Both the position numbers and the translations under genes were made by a program. From Macrosoma leucophasiata (taxonomy: Eukaryota; Arthropoda; Insecta; Lepidoptera; Hedylidae): a stretch of 64,000 bases of DNA. How positions within the stretch are numbered: the stretch's first letter is position 1; every line of letters starts with the position of its first letter. Positions 23,001 through 38,000 of the stretch are shown here, piece after piece. The notes beneath the pieces are model-generated. The model ran no database searches. It had not been told where the DNA came from and saw nothing but the letters and a program-made list of their open reading frames with translations. The stretch is from contig JAWQUS010000002.1 in NCBI GenBank assembly GCA_036365455.1, positions 2,418,001-2,482,000 of the forward strand, read 5' to 3'.

Positions 23001-26000
23001 AATGTAATCGATAATATCGATACAGGAATTTATTACGCGTTCATTTTTCGTGTCCCCCACTTGGGTTGCCATGACGATGGGACAAACAAACTGATTGGGG
23101 AAAAATCTCATTACTAACTAATAACGGTAATATTATTTATAGCCTATAATGCAATTAAAATAAAATATTAATGAGATATATTACCAACTGCGTTAATTTT
23201 TGTCATCAAAAAATTTTATTGTCTCAGGGGTGCCAACGCATCTGCATTATGACCTCTGGTTTTTGTGTAGATATCTATTTTCATGTGATATAAATGCTTG
23301 TTTGCCACCTTGCTTACATAAAAAAGCGAGATTAAATATCAGCCATTTTAATTAATCCAACTAATCTCATTAGATGAGAAGGTGACCTCCATTATCAATT
23401 AAATGGATATTGAAAATGTTATGTTGCATTTCCATTAAGCAAATTGTAAGTAGGCCCTTGTGATTAAGAACCTATTTCTATACTAGTCTCTCTCATTACC
23501 AATTTTTTACAGTTAGCGCCCTAACGCACTAGCGGTTAGCCGCGCGGCCTACCGATTTTACAATTTAATATGCAACCGCCTGTTATTGTACGCACTATAC
23601 ATAACAGGCGGTTACATATTAAATTGTGAAATCGGTAGGCCGCGCGGCTACTCCCTCCCGCGGCTAACCGCTAGTGCGTTAGGATGCTTATGAAAAAAAC
23701 CTTGTAGGTAAGGACCTACAAGGTTTTTTTCAGTATAGGTAATATTATTATTTTCGAGATAAATATGAAACAAATTCACGTAGATCTTGTTGCCAAAAGT
23801 GCTTGATATGTCTAGTGTGAACGCAGCCGAATTATCTTAACGTCCGAACAATCTACCTAAAAGGTTGCTTTCGATTTGCTGAACCTTAAAATCTTACCCA
23901 CCGCGACAGTATGACCTTTACTTTGATTTTATTAATTCGCTCAAAACCTTTGCCAAAAGCTGTTTGCCCACTTTCGTTACTGGTATTAAACTAAATGCCA
24001 ACTTATTAAAAGACAAACACCAAATTATGCGTAAACACTTCTTGTCCAATAAACTGACCCGCAAAAAAAGATATTTATTAAAAGCAATTTGTTTTTTTTT
24101 TTAATGTCAAGCATTGCGATACCTATCGAATAAAATTATAAATTAATACAGTCAGCACCCTTGATTAATTTTAAATGAAAATATACAATTCGATTTTTAT
24201 CACAGCATGCATGCAGCGGAAAATTTACGACCAATTTTCTTAAAAGAATATTGCAAAAAGAATTCGCTCTAATAAATTAGTCCTCTCTTGCCCCAAATAC
24301 ATAGAAAAACCGAAATATTGGAATCGACAATGTTTACGTGCAAGGGAAGCGTGACTTCGAAAACTGGGGCGAATCCATAAGGCTGACGAGTCAGCACTTC
24401 CTACATGTTGCAATGTTATTGGATGTCATGCAAGTTCGGGACTACCTTATTTCGCTGCCAGCTCGAAAATGTTATCCAAATCATGCATTTCAATAGGTTT
24501 CATATAAAGACATCATGCAACTTTTATTTTGTTTTTATGTACAGGAAATCGGATTAAACGAATGAGGTACTGAAGGAAGTTAACAAGTTTCACGTTCCCA
24601 TTGATAGACATCATATCAACTTAATCTTCGGACAGGACTTGAACTTAGGTACACTACGAATTCGGAATAAATGTAACGTTTAAAAGTGGCACCACAGTGG
24701 CAGGTGGTGGATGTCCAGTTGATACCTATCGACTTGGCTCTGAATAATTGTTTTATATTATTTCACATTAACACATGCTTGTGAAATATATTTTATTTTA
24801 AAGAATAATTGTATACATACCGTGAACGACGTTTGTCGTTTGACTATCCTGTCAAAATATTGGGAACATGTTTATGGCTGATTACATTTCTTTCAAATTA
24901 CCTATTCTTAGAACCAATATTTACAAACTTCGCTGATTGCTAAGATCTCTGCTCATTGAAATAAACCCAATATCATTCACCTACCCAGGATTCCAGGATT
25001 CATGTTCAGGAAGTATTTGTAGCAGCAGTACCGCCAATATCTTACTCATCAATGTCCTCTGTTAATAATCAAAAATCAGTATTTACATTTAAACATTTAT
25101 GATTAAATAATTACATATCAAAGTTTTTCTTTAAATCAAACATGCTTATGTTGTAAAGGTTGTAATGCATCTGCTTAATAGCTATACTAAACGCTTATTA
25201 TGACTACTATTATTCTCATTGACAATGTCATAAAGTATACGTTGATATTCTTCATGATCACGTATGACCAACACCCACGGATGCGGTGGGCGCGCCCTAT
25301 TAGCCCTAACAACTTTCTACATACCACATAATTTTACAAGATGTGTGGATGAGATTAACTATTATGTGGGTGTGTTTTGAAACACGAATCATTTTTCCAC
25401 CTTCAGTGTGGTAACCATGTGGTAACCCTCTCACTTTGTAACTTTGACGAGTGGGCTGTCCAACGACGATGTTTAGTAACCAAGGGCGCCGGAAAAAAAG
25501 GACAACTGGGGGAGTCTAAATGAACTAAGCATGGGAATTCCCCGTCATTCATCAAGGCCCAAGGCTCCTTTAGAGTTTGGGGGCCCCGGTGACTAATCTA
25601 TATGACTATATTAGTTTTCCAATACGGCAAACTCGTGCTCAACTTAGGTGCTAGATTGATTAGGTAAAGCAGTGGTGTCTGGCGTGTCTGCTAGTAAATC
25701 TCTGTCATTTGTTCATGTTCAGCCTTTTTCCGACGGTTTTCATTGAAAGGTCACACATTCAGTATGTTAACGTATTTTAGAAAGTCGTCGAAGAAATACT
25801 GTTCGGATTGATGGAGAGCGGCTGCCTGCCAAAGGCGATGCGCTAATTTCAATGAACCCTGTATATAGGACACCTTTGTTGACGAAAAATAGAATCGAAG
25901 TCTAGATAGAAGCAGTCAAAAATGAATCGAGATCGTATATTACCCGCCATGAATCGGTAAAAATATGTCCATTACGTCCAAATGTCATTTACGTCAATAT

Positions 26001-29000
26001 TTTTAAGAATAACTGCTTAGAAACTTCTTTTCGCAAACATTTCAAAGCCCAACTAGGGCGAACAGCCAAAAAAGGCCGGCACGTCGTTGCGGTTGTAATT
26101 TCCGTCGGCTTTTGTGAGCATCGTGCTTAGCCACGCTATTCGAATATGAATGATGTATGGGAGAATTGAACTCAATTTCACGCCTGTTATGCCAGAAGGG
26201 GTAGGCAGAGGTAAATGCATGCATTCAAGCATACATGCAAACACCCACGATTCGCCGGTTACGTTTTGGCCCATGTAACAGGTGGCGAGCCTGTTGACAT
26301 CTCCGGGCACATTACCAAACTTCGAGGTACTGGGAAATTTCCAGAAAATGGAAAAATCCTAATAGAACCAGAGATAAAGGACTTTACACCATTATCTCTG
26401 ATAACTCCCTACCCGGGAATCGAACCCAGGACTTCAGCGTAGTAGTAGTGGCTTGCTACCACTAGGCTACAGTACATTTATTATATATACATAAATTTAT
26501 ATGTGTTATTTTTGGATAAGCCGCCCAATAATACCGCAATACCTAAGTATATCAAACTTGTTTGAAAAACTTTGCAGATATAGGTATCCGCAGTGTGTAA
26601 AACTAGGTCCACGTTTTACTAGGTTACCGAGATAGCCAAAACAGTCTAGCCAGTGTTTAGGATAAGTCCTAAACTAACACATGGCGTGCTGACGCCTTGC
26701 TTTGAAATATTATGTTTATGGTAATTTGTACGGCTAATTAATAATAACCTACTTGAGGTATGCATATAAACGGGTATGCTTTAAACAGTTTTTTTATATC
26801 TCACTAGCTGTGCCCGCGACTTCGCCCTCGTGAGAATATAATAATATGATTGTTCAGTTCAGTTTCACATCTACCCGGACGAAGTCGTGGGCGCAGCTAG
26901 TATAAAAGTAGCCTAAGTTACTCCTTATTACATAAGCTATCTGCCAGTGAAAGTCCCGTCAAAATCGGTCCAGTCATTCCCGATATTAGCGGCAACAAAC
27001 AGACAGACAAAATATTTTTGTTTTTAAATTGTAAAATATGTTGTTTTGGTATATGTACCGTGTATACATACCTATGCATTTAGTAAAAAGCGGTTATTTT
27101 TATATTACAAACAGACACTCCAATTTTATTTATTTTTATAGATTTCTGATTGAAATGAGATGGAGATGAAATGTTTTATTGAACAAAGCCCTCGCTAATT
27201 GGTGCGGGCGACTTCGTCAATATAATAAAGCAGTTGTAGTTATACTAACACGTTTCTCATTACTTTTCCTTGGTATTATTTTATTTTCTATCACAGAGAC
27301 ATAACACCAAAGGTTTCAAAGATAGCAACGCATCTGCATTTTGGTGTCTGATATTAGACGCAGTCATCACTTAACATCAATGTGAGCTGCATGCTTGTTT
27401 GCCACCTTCGTTATTAATGACAACCCATTATACGTACCCATTATACTCACTGCTGGGCACGAGTCTCTCCCCTTTTTGGGGGGTGGCCTGGAGCTTACTC
27501 CACCACGCTGCTCCAATGCGGGGTTGGTGGAGATCCAGGTAAGTGGCCAAGCCGCTGTCGGATGTTTTTCAAACCGCCCATGAGACCTCCGACAAGGTTT
27601 AACAACTGCTATCTATCGAAAGCAACCGGGACCGACGGCTTAACGTGCCCTCTGAAGCACACCTGACCGCGTCCGAGTGATACACTTAACCGAGTAGATC
27701 TTACGATCTACACCAGCTGCTGGGCCATGCGCGCCACCTTCCATTCATAAAGAAAACTTACCATAAATGTGAACTGTACACACTGCACTGATCTCTGCAG
27801 AACTTGCCACTTTCACAATAAACATCGAGGAAGTCGATAAGTCATTGACAAATGAGTTAACTTACAATTCGTGTGCAACTAATGTCGATTGATATTTACA
27901 ATACAATTCAATCAAGGTTAATTAAGTTTCTAATTGGACATTTAAACGGATCAGTGGTATTATTAAACTGAGCAGTTTATATCTGTGTGCAAGAAAAAAA
28001 CAATTACTCGCCCGATTGCTATAACGGTCGAACGTTTAGCAATCGCCGCTGTGAAATAAAAACAAATGAGAAAGACGTCGATTTCGCTTGGTGCTCCACG
28101 CTCTCTGAGGTTATCTGTGGCCTACACCCTATCATCCCATCTATATCAGTGATTCCCAAAGTGGTCCAGGTGGACCCCCTGGGATCCATGGGAGACTCGA
28201 CCGGGGTCTACGTAGGCGTGAACAAAAATTTGGAAATATCGGAATGTGATATAAATGTAGCCAGGAGTCCACCGATACCAGAAAAAAATTGAAAGGGGTC
28301 TACAAGAAAAAATAGTTTGGGAACCTCTGCCCTAGATGCCGCAGTGGTCACTAGCTCCTACTAAATAAGACCTGAGTATGACCAGACACAACCGCCTGTC
28401 GAAATCTACCTATCTCTTGATTATCACCTACGAAAGCAAGAACATCAGTCAAATTATCACTATTGCTTTTTAAGGCGGTTTGTACCTCGCGTCACACCGC
28501 GGACACTTCGCCAAAATTCCATACAGACGTTTAATTTGGTTTCTATTACACAGACATCAATCTGTGACGTGTGCGTAGCACGTAGAAAATACCAACCGTC
28601 GCCCATAAGAGGGGAGGAGGATGGGTGATGCGGGGAAATCGGGCGGGACGTCGAAGTGTCCATTCTATAGGTAGTATTATTACATATTCTCTGCCTCCGC
28701 ATACTACAATCTATATACTACCAACTTGTATTGACAGCAATAACAATAAATTAGTAAGTTCCATTCAAAATTAAATAAAATAAATACTGTATAGGTAGTT
28801 TATACTTACAAACAACAATGAGTAGATACGATCATGTATGTTCGGACTTCGGAGTGTTAATTTGAATGCTAAACACGGAAATATCTGAATGCAGAATTTA
28901 TGTATAGTGACATACGCGGCTATAAATTATTCCATTCCATACCTTTATTAGTACATCAAAGCAGGTTTCTATCCTTTTTTCCTTCTACCCTACTTCTGAT

Positions 29001-32000
29001 ACATCGAGATACGGGATCTTTTGCGAGAAGTAAAAACTTTTAGAATAGGTATTTAGAAAAGGACGATACGATTCTATCCAGTCTTATATGAACTCTACTC
29101 GGCTAAATAGCATACTAAACAAAAATTTGGTATTGCGACAAAATTGTAAACAGTAGTTAAAGTACAGTTGTAAAGTTAAAGTGTTAGGAAGGCTTTTAAC
29201 TTAAAAGTTAAATTGCATAGAAGGTACAAGGTAATAAATAAATCCCTTTTATAATAATAATGGAAACCCGTTATACGTCCCACTGCTGGGCACGAGTCTC
29301 TCCTCTTTTTGTGGCCTGGAGCTTACTTCACCACACTGCTCCAATGCGGATTGGTGGAGAATCCTTTTATGCGCGAGTTAAAATCGTAGTTCCTTAAGAG
29401 TTGTTTTACTGTGGTAGAGTTCCTTGTGTAGGGACTCGGGGATGTTGGCACCACCGCATTACCTAATCTATCTGCCGCCAAATGGTAGTGTTCAGCGTTA
29501 TCGTGTTCCCGTTAGATGGTACTGTATGGCCTAACTATCACAGAGACATAAGAACTAAGTTCTCAGGGGCAGGTGGCAACAAATCTGCATTTACATAAAA
29601 AAACAGATTTTTTGTTTTCAATAGCCTGCTGTCCTCACTTAACATTCATGTGAACTGCATGCTTGTATGCCACAGTCGTTACATATAAAGTTCGATAAGG
29701 CAATGTTCGAATTCGCAGAAAAGAGTTTACCAAGGTTCAATGCTATTACCTCTATTGTACAAAACATTCAAAGGATTCGATTCTTTATTACCGCAGTCAG
29801 CTTATTATTTAATACAATAACGTAATAATATATATGATACCATTAATTGATTCAGGTCCACCGTCCTTGAGGCCCACTTTCATTAGGGGTCGTATTTTTA
29901 ATTTACCACGTGTGAAGTCGGCCACATCGGTCATGTGGTTGTTTCATAAGTTATGTATGTCGTGAAAGGCTTTTTGTTACGTCATTCCATGGGAAGGGCG
30001 GGTCGTAGTTTGTAGAATATCAAGATAATAACAGAGTTATTACCCTATATGGATATTCATGAAATACACAGGAAAGAATAGTGTATAAATGAAAATTTAA
30101 CTCGGTGCCCATACAAAATGATGAAAAATAACAAATGCCTTTGTTTTTATATTGCAAAATAGCAGAGGCGACAATCTATACATCTTATATACAACGTGTA
30201 ACAGGATTGAATGTACAACCCGAGAATAGTTAGTTCAGAATCGATAACCGAATCGATTTCAGACATTTTTGATATAGGTAATATTTTGTCCCAAAATTAA
30301 TTAAAATTAAGGAAATTATGGTCACCCATTTGGTGAACAGTCTATACAAACAAAAATGAGACTGACGGTGTATCCAAAATAAATTGCTAGTTTCAACAAG
30401 TATAATAAAACTCGTTGAGACGTGTTTTTTATTATTAATAATAATTAAAAAAATAAAAAAGTGGAAAATATAAATTAATCTTATTACTAGCGAGTGTTAA
30501 ATAAGGGTACGCAAGTTACGCTACATCACTTTTTTTTTGTTCGTGTTATAAGTGACCGTAGGTAAAGGTAGGGTACGTATGCATAGGGTGTGCATACTGA
30601 TCGTACAAATTTAGGACAACTTTTTTCTTAAATAAAAAATATTAAATACATAAACATGCAATTTCAGTTCATATATTATGATTATAACTTGATTTTCTAA
30701 TCGACGTGTTAGATAGTGCGCATTATTCCCGTTAAATGTTGTATATATATATAAATAAATTGCTGTTCGTTAGTCTCGCTATAACTCGAGAATGGCTGGG
30801 CCGATTCGGCTGATTTTGATTTTAAATGATTTTTGGAAGTCCAGGGGAGGTTTAAAAGGTAAGAAAATATAAAGAAATTTAAGGGAAATAGTAAAAACCA
30901 CAATTTCATATTCCCATACAAATAATGCTCTACACTCTCTGCCTACCCCGTTAGGGACCTGGCGTGAAGATACATACATACAAATAATCCGTATCTATCA
31001 AACCTTTGACACATTATTTTATTCTGAGGCAATACGAAGTTTGCCGGGTCAGCAAGAATTAAAATAACCTATTTTTAATAAATGCGTATGTATGTATACA
31101 CGGTACAAATACCAAAACAATTTTTTTTATAATTTTTGTCTGTCTGTCTGTCTGTTTGTTCCGGCTAATCTCGGGAACGGCTTTACCGATTTCGACGGGA
31201 CTTTCACTGGCAGATAGCTTATGTAATAACTTATTCTAGTTTTAAACTAGCTGCGCCCACGTCTTCGTCCGAGTAGATACTGAACAATCATAAATTCTCA
31301 CGCGGGCGAAGTCGCGGGCACAACTTGCTGCACTTGACCACTGGGATCACTAATCTAGTCGCTCTTTTTTCTTTAACAACTCCTTTATTGCCTTTCAGAC
31401 GGTTCCACGTTGTATAAAGTTCAGTTGCTAATATCGCATGTCACACTACGGTGTAGCCAGCGAAATGCATTATTTAAATATCGCGTGTTTTATGGCCCTT
31501 TACTCGCATGCTTATCTTCGTTGTGTAGTTCTGTTCGGACTCGAATTTTTTCAAAGTAACTTTGAAGGTGAAAATTATCTTACTTTTTATGTTTTCATTC
31601 AAATGTATGTATCTTCACGCCAGGTCCCTAACGGGGTAGGCAGAGAGTGTAGAGCGCCAGACATCCCGGTTCTGACAAACCTCTTGTGCCTCGTCTACCT
31701 TCATCATTCTCTTCATACATGCACGCCGATTCCTAAGACTTTTGACCCCACCATCAGACAGAACTCGACCTATTTGGTCATGGTAGGTCAGCCTTGGTCT
31801 TCCTGGGCCTCTGCAACCATCCACATTCGCATTGTATATCTGTTTAGTCATTCGCTCATTCGACATTCTTTCTATATGCCCGAACCATCGGAGCATGCCT
31901 TTTTTCATTTTTACACCGATACTATCATTCACACAAAGTCTCTTTCTTACATCTTCATTACGAACGCGATCGGTGAGTGATACACCGCAGATCTTGCGCA

Positions 32001-35000
32001 AAGATCTCATCTCGACCGCGTTCAACTTACTTTCATGCTCTTTCCTGCATACCCAGCTGTCGCTTCCATTCAAATGTCAATTGTACTTATGCAAGGATTG
32101 TTGCATTTGTACAATAATCTGTAACTCAGTCTCACTTTCATATTATTATCATTACTAGTACTGTTTTTATGCGGTCAGTCATAACTAAGCACACACATGA
32201 CATTCAGTACATAGAATTTGTTTGCATTTAATGTTTTTTTTTTTATATGTCATGTGATATGTCTCTGCCCTAAGTTGATATGTCTATGATAGTCATATAC
32301 TATTATATGGCGGCTGATAGATTAGGTAATGCGGTGTTGCCTACGCCTTCAAGTGCACACTGGATCATCTTTAAATAACACATTGAAACAATTAATTAAT
32401 GTTCCATTTAAAGACACAATAACACTGTCACAATCGTAACTAAGATATTTTATATTATTGTAAGAATGATGAGTTTTCCATGTTTTTGTCTTATGATAAC
32501 TGCCTCAGTAGCGTAGTGGTAGCAGGCCACTACTATTGCGCTGGAGGTCCTGGGTTCGATTCCCGGGTCGGGGACTATCAGAGATAACGGTTTAAAATCC
32601 CTTATCTCTGCTTCTATTGGGATTTTTCCATTTTCTGGAAGTTTCCCAGTACCCCGGAGTTTGGTAATGTGCCCGGAGATGGCAACAGGTTCGCCACCTG
32701 TTACATGGGCCAAAACGTAACCGGCGAGTCGTGGGTGTTTGCATGTATGATTGAATGCATGCATTTACCTCTGCCTACCCCTTCGGGGATTACAGGCGTG
32801 AAGTTACGTTGAAGTTACGTTGTCTTATGATCATTCAGTGTACTCCTCGAACATAAGTCCTTTCTAAACATGCATTATAATATCGTCTACCGGTCCTGTA
32901 AGTACCTATATGCTTCTCAATCCAATTGGGATGATCAATGATAACTTTGGATGATAGATTACTAACTACGCTTGCGGATCTTATCGTGTATGACTCTAAT
33001 TGAATATCATTCGTTTTTTATTATTAATTCATTAATTCACAAGCCTCGCGCGTAATGATAATTTTATTCAATGGCTTAGAACACGCTATATTATTAAATA
33101 ATCAGATCTTATCGACCATCATCAATAATGCATTTGTCTATGAGTGCTCTATTGATTATTTTGTATTATCTTCTTTTATCATCATAGTGATGATCGTAGT
33201 TACCTACTGTGAATGGCATTGGCACAGTGGTTAAATTGATAAATATATACCTAATTGCAAATTCGTACTATTCCTGGCGGGCTTATAAGAAACGTCATCA
33301 AGGCATATGAACACAAATAAGTACTCAAAAGTTGAAAACATATTTGCCCATATTTTTGTCGTCGAATTGGTCTTTCGTTTTGACACATTTTGATTCGCGG
33401 TTTGACAGAGTCACCGAAAATATCGCCCTTTATAGTAAGTACTTTGGAAGTTTATACATTTATGGAATAGCATGGATGGGACGAAGGTGCCTACTTACCC
33501 AAGCTCCCTATGGTTTAAAATGGTTTAGGCTGTGTGGACTAAATACTGTATTTTTTTTTCTAAAGTTAAAATGCACACCTATGAAAGAGTCTTAAAAAGC
33601 TGAATAATAATATGGTCAATATCAAATTACCTACTCTCGTTTTGTAATCACGACCTCAATTATCCATTTCAATAATAAAAAGAAAACCGCCATTAGATAG
33701 CGAACACTATTCGAACGCAAGGTTGGCTTGGTGGCATGCGCAAGCGCAGGTCCATTTACGGTACAATCGAACTATTGACCGACCATATGTTTGTCCACAT
33801 GTGGCGTTGTTTACTAACTACTCGGTTACTGCTTGCTGACCATGGTTGCGTTAAGTGTGATCATCTTGTTAGATAAATGCAGCGTAGGTCTCGATCACCA
33901 ATAAATAACCATCTACACAATTGATATAAACTTCAATCCAAAAACAACCTTTAACGTGGAATGATAAAGATTATTTTACAAAACTATGTATCGTTACAAA
34001 AAGTAATAAAGTGATATCGATGGAACTCTAAAGATTACAAATTCGACTTAACATGCGTGTAATAAAGATGCATTTACGATGTTTTGGGGATAGCAATAAA
34101 ATTTGACGAACGATTCTATTTAATACAAGATGAAACGAGAGAATCCGTTGAGTCGAGTATGTCCTCTTAGTAATAGAATAACTTTTTTAAATGGATGCGT
34201 TATGACCACAAATAAATACTTTATCAGATTTTTAAGCTAGGAAAGTGGCAATTACTCACAACAAGCATATTATTAGATCGTCGATTAGACGCGATCAGTA
34301 TCTAATTAACTCCAGGGGTGAAAAATGAAGAAGGCCCTTCGCCCCATTAAGCCTCCTTTTTCTTTCACCATAACGAATCTTACTTAGAATGGGTTGTACC
34401 AACTTAATTAAAGTATCGGTAAAGCAAAAAATGAGATGAAACATTTGAACTAAATTGAATAACGTCATAACTTCAACTGTTTACTGTATCCGTTCTAGAT
34501 GAACTGGTAAAAGTTAAAACGTAAAAAAAAAAAAAAACGTAACTTCACGCCTGTAATCCCCGAAGGGGTAGGCAGAGGTAAATGCATGCATTCAATCATA
34601 CATGCAAACACCCACGACTCGCCGGTTACGTTTTGGCCCATGTAACAGGTGGCGAACCTGTTGCCATCTCCGGGCACATTACCAAACTCCGGGGTACTGG
34701 GAAACTTCCAGAAAATGGAAAAATCCCAATAGAAGCAGAGATAAAGGATTTTAAACCGTTATCTCTGATAGTCCCCGACCCGGGAATCGAACCCAGGACC
34801 TCCAGCGTAATAGTAGTGGCCTGCTACCACTACGCTACTGAGGCAGTTATAAAGATGCAGTAAAAGTTATAGTTATATTATTAGTATTACTGGTAGTAGG
34901 TAGTAGTATTACTGGTGGTAGAGCTCCAGTGACGGAGCTCGCAGGCGTAGGCACCACCGCATTACCTAATATACTTGCCGCTAAATGGTAGTGTTTAGCA

Positions 35001-38000
35001 CTATCGTGTTCCGGTCAGGTGGTAATGTACGGCCCTGTAATTTCCGGCACAGAGGCATAACACCTTAGGCCTCAGGAGTGGTAACGCATCTGCCATTTGA
35101 CCTCGGTCTTTGTGTGGGTGTCTATAGGCTGCAGTCATCACTTAACATCAATGTGAACTGCATGCTTGTTTGCCACTTCCTTTACATAAAAAAAAAAAAA
35201 AAAGTTAAACAGACAGATTAAGCCTGGGTTGCACCAAGATATTTGTTAAAGTTATTGTAACATTTCACATCCTTCTCCAACTTAAAGAAATCTGTTAAAG
35301 TAAGAGAGGGATGTGAAATGTTACAATTACTTTAACTTTACCAAATATGAAGAAAAGAAGAAGAAAAAACATTTATTGGTGCAGCCCCCATACCAATATC
35401 AGGTACTGCATTGAGAAAAAAAACAAACATTTACAATACAAGTACATACGATACACAAAAAAACAAAAAATACTTTAAAAAAAAGGGTTGACAATAAATA
35501 TCTTATACCTATTTTAAAAAGTACCTAGTTAGAGTAGAAAATAAGAAACAAGATCCCACGGCTGCACCAAATAGTTCCCAGTTCAGCATTATGTCAAGCC
35601 GAAGCCCGACGCTGGTTTTCAACTGGAAACTACTCGGTGGGACACGGATATCAGTCCTAAAAGTCGAATATATTGGTGTAACCCAGGCTAAGCAATGCGG
35701 TGATGCCTGCGAAGCTTGAAGACAAACATATCAATAAATCTACCGAGCTATGATTTGACCTAAAAGCCTAGTTTGTAAATAACAATATATTTTGAAAATA
35801 AAAACTGATTTATGGTCTTCATTTAAATATACGAGTAGCTGGACTTTTGCTCTTCATTTATTAGTGCAAGGCTACGCTCAACTAACATATTTCTCATTGC
35901 GCGAATAACTGCTTCGCATGCGATGTAATGGTACATATTTTATGATTTATTTTTATATGCATACATAATGTTTGTTAGCTGTATAAAAGCTTTTAACGCT
36001 TTGTTGAATAGTTTAAAATAGTTTTAACACCAAACTACACATTTTCAATGATTGCCGATTGTAGCTATATTTTCAACTTAATTTTGCGATATAATAATGG
36101 CAACCCATTATACGTCCCACTGCTGGGCACGAATCTCTCCCCTTCTTCGGAGGAGGCCTGGAGCGTAAGCTCCAGGCCTCCTCCGAAGAATTATTGGAGT
36201 AATCCAATACGGATTGGTGGAGGTGAATGGGTTAGTGGCCAACCCGCTGTCGGATGTTTTCAAACCTCCCCCCCATAAGGCCTCCGACAAGGTTTAACGC
36301 TATATACTGCTATAACTGCTATATATATATATTGATAGCAACCGGGACAGACGGCTTAACGTGCCCTCCGGAGCACGGAAACGCGCATTTAATTTGCCAC
36401 TAGCGGTCACCCATCACACTACCCGACCGCGCCCGTAGTGCTTAACCGAGTAGATCGCTTATGATCTACACCAGCCGTGGGGCTATTTTGCGATAGTCGA
36501 GGTTATTTCTTGGTTTTATCAACCCTTAAAATCATTAGCTTTGGAGCTTTGATCTCTTTTAGAGTCATTCAGGCTAATATATTAGCGTGTTATAAACTTC
36601 ATAGATTTCTTCAATTACCTTTGAAACCGTTCTTAGAATATGTTTTTTTTAAATCAAAACAACATGTTTTCAAATTTTATTGTAATCCAAGCCATTCGAA
36701 CAACTCATTTAAAATTATGCATAAATAATTCCACCTCTCAAAAGGTCTTTGTGAGGTCAGATCATAGATGATTGAAATCTAGCTTACAAACCCAGAACTA
36801 ACTACAGTTAGAATCCAAGTAATCCAATAGAAAAAAAGCCTTTTTCGGGGTTTAGTCAAAGTGTTATTAACTAATTTAAAAAAAGAAAGAGGTAATCTAT
36901 TCAAACTGGCTTTGGCTTGATGGAGTCATACAATCGCTCATATTACTGCTATCCTGAGATACATCTAAAGTTTATTTCTACTTATCGTTTAAACCTATAA
37001 AAATCTAACCACAACCAATCTCTTACAGTCCACATGTATCACCAGAAACCACGATTCCGTCTACATCGGGCCTCCAAGCACAAGACAGAGACAGCATGAG
37101 AAAGAATGACGAAGACAATAGTGAGAAAGAAAATGATGGCTCTATATCAGACTGGGTGTCGGGTGGACCAGTCGGGAGTAAAGGCGCGGTGCTGGTATTC
37201 CGGTCGTGCGTGCTCGCCTCCCGGACGCCCTCCATGGAGTCCACCACTAAGACAGTGGGCAACAATACGGGGACCACGATACTCTTGAATAAGGTGAACT
37301 ATTTAAATTACGTGATAGGGAAAATAGTCTCCTTCTTTGTAATCAAAGTGGATAATAAGTCCAGTTTTTACATTGATTTTGTCTCCAATACGATAGAGGC
37401 AACATGAGAAAGAAACAAGAGGGTAGTAAGAACATCATGTAAGAAAAACCTAGGTTAGGCCATCAAATAGATAAAGCCTTCCAAAAAAGGTTGTGCAAAT
37501 GGCAAACAAGCATAAAGTTCACATTGTTGGTAAGACTTCGGGTCTTCAAGAAGAAGACAGAGACAATATCGGAAAAAATGACGTGGATTATAAGGTCGAC
37601 CTTTTAAATTACATGATAGAGTTAATAATGATTTATTAGATATAGAACCTAGAAGTGGAAGATAGACACAGCATAAAAAAGAATGCTATGCGCCGTGTTT
37701 TCCTACTGTACAACGGCACCTATGATATAGGGCAAACCGAGTGTGGTGTGAGGCTGTGGGTGTAAGCGTTCATTCAATTCATTTTTTCTCTTTCAAGGCA
37801 AAGAACATGGCGAAAAGACTAGTAGCGGAGCCGCATTCGTTCAGCGTACGTCCAAAGAACATAATGCACGATGTAATGGAGACATTCGGCAACGCAAACA
37901 AGTACACCGGGCAGGCTTACGTGGTGAGACACGTGAGCGAGGCGGACGTGCCGGAGGCGGTGGAGGAGCAGGGCCACGAGGTGGGCCACAAGCGGGACAT

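Noticed and set aside
23693..23730. Rho-independent terminator
   Set aside because: Stem and T-run look right, but this is eukaryotic intron DNA and the T-run is part of the palindrome.
31438..31980. 180-codon + strand frame
   Set aside because: Mostly the antisense of the RTE C-terminal region at 31604-32075.
32502..32575. tRNA gene with A and B boxes
   Set aside because: It is the head of a SINE family with five copies here and no proper 3' acceptor half.
37096..37098. TTLL5 start codon at 37096
   Set aside because: The frame is open upstream to a strong acceptor at 37028 and the phase fits an upstream exon, so the ATG is more likely internal.
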